In this document: in pieces, positions 59,817 through 64,000 of the stretch
Position numbering within the stretch: the first letter of the stretch is position 1
Layout of the letters: each line of letters starts with the position of its first letter
NCBI RefSeq assembly: GCF_902813185.1
Contig: NZ_LR778301.1
Location: 992,001-1,056,000, forward strand
Direction: 5' to 3'
DNA length: 64,000 nucleotides
From: Denitratisoma oestradiolicum
GTDB taxonomy: Bacteria; Pseudomonadota; Gammaproteobacteria; Burkholderiales; Rhodocyclaceae
Notes under the pieces: generated by a model
What the model was told of the DNA's origin: nothing
What the model saw: only the letters and a program-made list of their open reading frames with translations
Databases searched by the model: none
Program-made: the position numbers and the translations under genes

Positions 59817-61882
59817 ACCTGCAAGCCCTGCGCGCCCTGGGCGTGGCCAGTGCCCAGGGCATCGCCCACGGCCGGCTCGGGCCGGGCACGGCGGCGGCGC
59901 CGACCCGGCTGGTCCAGGCGGACTTGCTCTCGGCCCTGCGCCGGGGCGGCCTGCGGGCCCGCTGGCGCAGCGCAGCCGCGGGGGGGCTGCTGACGCCCGC
60001 GCCGGGAAGCCTGCTGCCCGAACTGTTGGCGGACCTGGCTGAGGCCGTGGAAGAGACCCTGGCGGCGGGGCAGACGCCCCTGGTGCTGGGGGGCGACCAC
60101 AGCATCGCCGTGGGCACCTGGCGCGGCGTCGCCCGCTGGTGCCGGCAACAGAACCTGACACCGGGCCTGATCTGGGTGGACGCCCATCTGGATGCCCACA
60201 CGCCCGCCACCACGCCCTCCGGCAACTGCCATGGCATGCCCCTGGCGGCCCTGCTGGGCGAGGGCGGGGAGTGGGCCGGACAGGTGGGGGCGGTGCTGGA
60301 CCCTCGCCGCCTCTGCGTGGTGGGTGCCCATTCCTTCGAGGCTGAGGAAGCGGCGCTGCTGACCCGCCATGGTGTGCGGGTGTTCACTCTGGAGGAAGTC
60401 CGGCGCCGGGGCCTGTCCAAGGTATGGGCCGAGGCCCTGGCCATCGCCGGCACGCCCTTCGGTGTCAGTCTGGATCTGGATGCCCTGGACAGCGCCCAGT
60501 TACCGGCCGTCAGCACGCCGGCTGGTCCCGGCCTGAACCTGGGGGAACTATCGGCGGCCTGGCGCGGCCTGCTGCGCCAGCCGGGCCTCCTGGGCCTGGA
60601 GATCGTTGAATATGACCCGGGCCGGGATGGCGACGGCACCACCCTGGCCGCCCTGGACAGCCTGCTGGAAGCGGCCGCCCTGCCCGACGGCACCGGTCTG
60701 ATGACCCTGGAGCACAGCCACGGCGCCCGCAATTACGCTCCCCTGCCGGTGGTGCTGCGGGGGGGCGAGGGCTGCTGGCTCTGGGACAGCGCCGGCCACC
60801 GCTACCTGGACATGATGAGCGCCTACTCGGCGGTCAGCCTGGGCCATGGCCATCCGCGTCTGGTGGCGGCCCTGGAGCGCCAGGTGAGGCGCCTGGCGGT
60901 GACCTCCCGGGCCTATTACAACGAACGGCTGCCCCTGTTGCTGGAGCGGCTCTGCCAGTTGTTCGGCTACGAGCGGGCGCTGCCGGTGAACACCGGCCTG
61001 GAGGCGGTGGAAACCGCCCTCAAGGCGGCGCGCAAATGGGCCTACCAGGTCAAGGGCGTTGCCCCGGAACGGGCGGAAATCATCGCCTGCGACGGCAACT
61101 TCCATGGCCGCTCCATCACCATCGTCGGCCTTTCCTCCGAGGCGCAATATCGGGAGGGCTTCGGCCCCTTCCCGCCGGGCCTGCGTCGCGTTCCCTATGG
61201 CGATGCGGCGGCCCTGGAGGCGGCCATCGGCCCCGACACGGCGGCCTTCCTGGTGGAACCGATCCAGGGCGAGGGCGGGGTGGTGCTGCCCCCCGCCGGC
61301 TATCTGGAGGCCTGCGCCGAGATATGCAAACGCCACCATGTCCTGCTGATCTGCGACGAGGTGCAGACCGGCCTGGGCCGCACCGGCGCCTGGCTGGCCT
61401 GCCAGCACGAGGGCGTGCGCCCGGACGGCGTGATCCTGGGCAAGGCCCTGGGCGGCGGGCTGCTGCCGGTCTCAGCCTTCCTCGCCGACCGGGCCGTGAT
61501 GGACGTGTTCCGCCCCGGCGACCACGGCAGCACCTTCGGCGGCAATTCCCTGGCCGCCACGGTGGCCCTGGAGGCCCTCAACGTGATCGAGGAGGAGGGC
61601 CTGGTGGAGCGCTCGGCCCGCCTGGGCCGGCATTTCCTGGCCGGGCTGCAAGCCCTGGATTCCCCGGCGATCCGCCAGGTGCGGGGCCGGGGCCTGTTCA
61701 TCGGCGTGGAACTGGTGCCGGAAATCGATGCCCGCACCCTCTGCCTGCGCCTGCTGGAAGCGGGCATCCTGACCAAGGACACCCACCAGACCGTGATCCG
61801 CCTCGCCCCGCCCCTGGTGATCACCGAGGCCCAACTGGACTGGGCACTGGCGCGTATTGCACGGGTGCTGGGGAGTCGCTGA
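59807..61882 (+). CDS. Arginase / ornithine aminotransferase fusion protein
   Basis: One uninterrupted frame of 691 residues joins two enzymes. Residues 1-290 are an arginase-fold domain: the six manganese ligands are H98 (GGDHS), D125, H127, D129 (VDAHLDAH) and D223, D225 (SLDLDALD), with SGNCHGMP after the first cluster and E268 in IVEYDP. Residues about 300-691 are a class III aminotransferase closest to ornithine aminotransferase: HGARNYAPLPVVL, NTGLEAVETALKAARKW, D517 in ICDEVQTG, and PLP lysine K546 in ILGKALGGG. Expected reactions: arginine to ornithine and urea, then ornithine to glutamate semialdehyde, which putA oxidises. The usual arginase Asn after DAHxD is His131 here, so agmatinase-like specificity must be excluded. 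ATG 59807 has GGGGAGG upstream. Confidence 0.9.
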   Translation: MDLNLQALRALGVASAQGIAHGRLGPGTAAAPTRLVQADLLSALRRGGLRARWRSAAAGGLLTPAPGSLLPELLADLAEAVEETLAAGQTPLVLGGDHSIAVGTWRGVARWCRQQNLTPGLIWVDAHLDAHTPATTPSGNCHGMPLAALLGEGGEWAGQVGAVLDPRRLCVVGAHSFEAEEAALLTRHGVRVFTLEEVRRRGLSKVWAEALAIAGTPFGVSLDLDALDSAQLPAVSTPAGPGLNLGELSAAWRGLLRQPGLLGLEIVEYDPGRDGDGTTLAALDSLLEAAALPDGTGLMTLEHSHGARNYAPLPVVLRGGEGCWLWDSAGHRYLDMMSAYSAVSLGHGHPRLVAALERQVRRLAVTSRAYYNERLPLLLERLCQLFGYERALPVNTGLEAVETALKAARKWAYQVKGVAPERAEIIACDGNFHGRSITIVGLSSEAQYREGFGPFPPGLRRVPYGDAAALEAAIGPDTAAFLVEPIQGEGGVVLPPAGYLEACAEICKRHHVLLICDEVQTGLGRTGAWLACQHEGVRPDGVILGKALGGGLLPVSAFLADRAVMDVFRPGDHGSTFGGNSLAATVALEALNVIEEEGLVERSARLGRHFLAGLQALDSPAIRQVRGRGLFIGVELVPEIDARTLCLRLLEAGILTKDTHQTVIRLAPPLVITEAQLDWALARIARVLGSR

Positions 61883-61940
61883 GTTCCGGTCTCTTGCTCT
61901 TACAGTTCGTAGGTCGGGTGTTCTGTTCTTGTCTGGAATC

Positions 61941-63559
61941 GGCCCAGACTGTGTAAAAACAAGGAACTTATAGCGCTCTGCGCCTATCCATGCAATAGGC
62001 ATCTTCGGAGTGATTAGATGAAGCGATTCATAGAAGGCGAGAGCAGGACGCAAAGTACGTTGTTGCCGGAAGTTCTGGACGACTATATTGCCGAAGCGAA
62101 TTCGGTTCGAGTCGTCGATGTCTTTGTTGATGAACTTAATCTGGGGCAAATGGGGTTTGAAGGTGTCGAGCCAGCGGCCACAGGGCGGCCGGCCTACGTT
62201 CTTCTCAAGCTCTACATCTACGGCTATCTCAATCGGATTCAATCCAGCCGGCGCCTAGAACGGGAGGCACAACGCAACGTCGAACTGATGTGGCTGACCG
62301 GGCGACTGACACCGGATCACAAGACCATTGCCAATTTCCGCAAGGAGAACGGCAAGGCCATCCGAAGCGTCTGCCGCCAATTTGTTGTCCTGTGCCAGCG
62401 ACTGGGTCTTTTCTCCGAGGCGCTGGTGGCCATCGACGGTAGTAAGTTCAAGGCCGTCAATAACCGAGACAGAAACTTTACTGCCGCCAAGCTTCAACGA
62501 CGAATGCAAGAGATTGAAGCCAGCATTGAGCGCTATCTGGTCGAGATGGATACGGCAGATCGCCAGGAACCCGCCATTGCCGAAGCCAAGACAGCACGGC
62601 TCAAGGACAAGATCGTTGCTTTAAAGGAGCAGATGAAGAAGCTCAAGGCCATCGAGGCAGAACTGAAGGAGGCACCTGATCAGCAGCTATCCCTGACCGA
62701 CCCGGATGCCCGATCCATGAAGACGCGAGGCACGGGGATCGTAGGCTACAACGTACAGACTGCCGTTGATGCCAGGCACCATCTGATCGTTGCCCACGAA
62801 GTCACCAACGATGGCCTTGATCGCAGACAGCTGACCTCTATGGCAAAGCAAGCACGGATGGCCATCGGTAGTGAAACTCTCACCGTCATTGCAGATCGGG
62901 GATATTTCAGGGGCGAGGAAATCCTCGCTTGCCAAGGAGCCGGGATCAAGGCCATTGTTCCCAAAACACATACATCGGCAGCCAAGGCTGAGGGACGATT
63001 CGACAAGGCCGACTTCATCTATGACGCATCAGCCAATGAGTACTGCTGCCCGGCAGAACAGCGCCTTGTCTGGCGCTTTGCCCGTGTCGAAGGCGGCCTG
63101 ATGATGAACCGTTACTGGAGTTCAGCTTGTCCGACTTGTGCCATCAAGGGGCAATGCACGCCGAGTGACTATCGTCGCGTGAGCCGCTGGGAACATCAGG
63201 CAGTGCTGGATGACATGGAGCGGCGTCTTGATCTTGCACCAGACAGCATGCGCATTCGTCGGCAAACTGTCGAACACCCCTTCGGGACAATCAAATCATG
63301 GATGGGTAGTGCACATTTCCTGACAAAGACACTTGATCACGTCAGTACAGAAATGAGCCTACATGTTCTCGCCTACAACCTGAAACGAATGATGAAAATC
63401 ATAGGTAATGGAACACTGATGGCGGCGATGAGAGCCTGATAATGGCCTTGCCCAAACTAGTCAGTCAATTTCCGGAAGCCGCCGCAACTATTCTGAAAAC
63501 TGTCGAGCAATACGCACCCAGTTCACAAATCTCTAGAGCGTTTTTACACAGTCTGGGCC
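61941..63559 (+). mobile_element. Complete IS1182-family insertion sequence
   Basis: Perfect 20-base terminal inverted repeats, GGCCCAGACTGTGTAAAAAC at 61941-61960 and its reverse complement at 63540-63559, enclose one intact transposase. The flanking bases (GGAATC on the left, ATGAGC on the right) show no target duplication. It begins 58 bases after the fusion gene's stop. Confidence 0.93.
62018..63439 (+). CDS. IS1182-family transposase
   Basis: The 473-residue DDE transposase is uninterrupted. The N-terminal domain starts MKRFIEGESRTQSTLLPEVL and contains LMWLTGRLTPDHKTIANFRK. Catalytic candidates are D140 (VAIDGSKFKAVN), the Asp in VIADRGYFRGEE near 292 and the Glu in TVEHPFGTIKSW near 423. 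A Cys pair (CPTCAIKGQC) lies between the last two, as in other members. It appears functional. Confidence 0.95.
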   Translation: MKRFIEGESRTQSTLLPEVLDDYIAEANSVRVVDVFVDELNLGQMGFEGVEPAATGRPAYVLLKLYIYGYLNRIQSSRRLEREAQRNVELMWLTGRLTPDHKTIANFRKENGKAIRSVCRQFVVLCQRLGLFSEALVAIDGSKFKAVNNRDRNFTAAKLQRRMQEIEASIERYLVEMDTADRQEPAIAEAKTARLKDKIVALKEQMKKLKAIEAELKEAPDQQLSLTDPDARSMKTRGTGIVGYNVQTAVDARHHLIVAHEVTNDGLDRRQLTSMAKQARMAIGSETLTVIADRGYFRGEEILACQGAGIKAIVPKTHTSAAKAEGRFDKADFIYDASANEYCCPAEQRLVWRFARVEGGLMMNRYWSSACPTCAIKGQCTPSDYRRVSRWEHQAVLDDMERRLDLAPDSMRIRRQTVEHPFGTIKSWMGSAHFLTKTLDHVSTEMSLHVLAYNLKRMMKIIGNGTLMAAMRA

Positions 63560-63812
63560 ATGAGCGGACCTAGCCCCCAATGCCCAGATTGAAGACATTC
63601 CGGCGCTGGATCAGTATGCCAATGGCTTGGATTGCTGATTTTTATCGTAATTTAATGGTGCTGATATATTGGGTCATGTTCTGCAATGCTTGTCGCCATC
63701 CGCGTCTGCATTAATATGACGATCCAGAGTTATGGAACAGTGCCTGGAGTCAGGGCGAAAAACTGCTCCCTATACCAAGTTAGGCTTAATTTCGTCGATC
63801 AGGAGTCACTCT

Positions 63813-64000
63813 GTGACCACATTTGTTGAGTTGCTTGATTCCTTAAAGGACGAGCTACACGCTCGATACAGGAGTGCCTTCTGGGGAACATCTCTCATTG
63901 CCATCCTGGCAGTCCATTGGAAGATCGTTGTCTTTCTTGTTATCGAGAAGCCTAGTGCTACGGCGGCAATTGCGTTCGTGGAAGCAAACGCAACGACCAT
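63813..64000 (+). CDS. Membrane protein of unknown function, N-terminal part (runs off the window)
   Basis: A GTG at 63813 has AGGAG 7-8 bases upstream and opens a frame that is still open at the window's end (62 codons). The product starts MTTFVELLDSLKDELHARYR, with a hydrophobic stretch AFWGTSLIAILAVHW and KIVVFLVIE, suggesting a membrane protein. Family unknown. It is more AT-rich than the core genes and lies beside the insertion sequence. Confidence 0.6.
   Translation, partial: MTTFVELLDSLKDELHARYRSAFWGTSLIAILAVHWKIVVFLVIEKPSATAAIAFVEANATT

Noticed and set aside
63806..64000. A minus-strand frame at the window's end
   Set aside because: The plus strand has a better start with AGGAG and a plausible membrane protein. 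The minus frame has no start context inside the window.

Overview
The window is GC-rich, gene-dense chromosomal DNA from a Gram-negative bacterium, most likely a betaproteobacterium of the Rhodocyclales/Nitrosomonadales type. The support is conserved gene order: folE2-dxs-ispA-xseB next to a Rieske oxygenase, smc-zipA-ligA, and rpmB-rpmG/radC/coaBC-dut. ZipA, an outer-membrane TonB receptor and a phasin-like protein agree with this. The assignment rests on gene content; no rRNA or tRNA gene is visible.

Layout. 1-8.7 kb: a Nudix/metallo-beta-lactamase fusion (cut by the window edge), folE2, the isoprenoid operon xseB-ispA-dxs, a divergent Rieske oxygenase, an EamA transporter, a SpoIIAA-like protein and queG. 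8.9-13.4 kb: tsaE-amiC, a chemoreceptor and a NYN-domain protein. 13.5-18.0 kb: a DinG-type helicase, an ATP-grasp-like protein and mobB-moaD-moaE. 18-29.3 kb: phasin, clpB, bacteriohemerythrin, tag, a Pat-like acetyltransferase, a methyltransferase, an HD-GYP protein, and mnmH/selD for selenouridine tRNA. 29.7-35 kb: tesA and an ABC ATPase, then a mobile-element graveyard (IS1182 remnant, AT-rich orphan gene, IS110 fragment, group II intron, small exported protein). 35-44.7 kb: queF, then smc-zipA-ligA-tauE-galU-hpt. 45-48.5 kb: TonB receptor with divergent AraC regulator. 48.6-53.1 kb: typA, then mtnP-def-mscS. 53.4-56.6 kb: ribosomal proteins L33 and L28, radC, coaBC and dut. 56.9-61.9 kb: putA and a fused arginase/ornithine aminotransferase. 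61.9-63.6 kb: an intact IS1182-family element, then the start of a membrane-protein gene.

The most striking module is putA followed by a single 691-residue polypeptide joining arginase to ornithine aminotransferase. The genes overlap by 10 bases. Together the two proteins should convert arginine (through ornithine and glutamate semialdehyde) and proline to glutamate.

Short palindromic intergenic repeats of several families are common. One family sits directly before moaE and zipA and carries their ribosome-binding sequence. One copy of another lies in frame inside the helicase gene. A near-identical pair in opposite orientations encloses the rpmG-dut block. No CRISPR array was seen.
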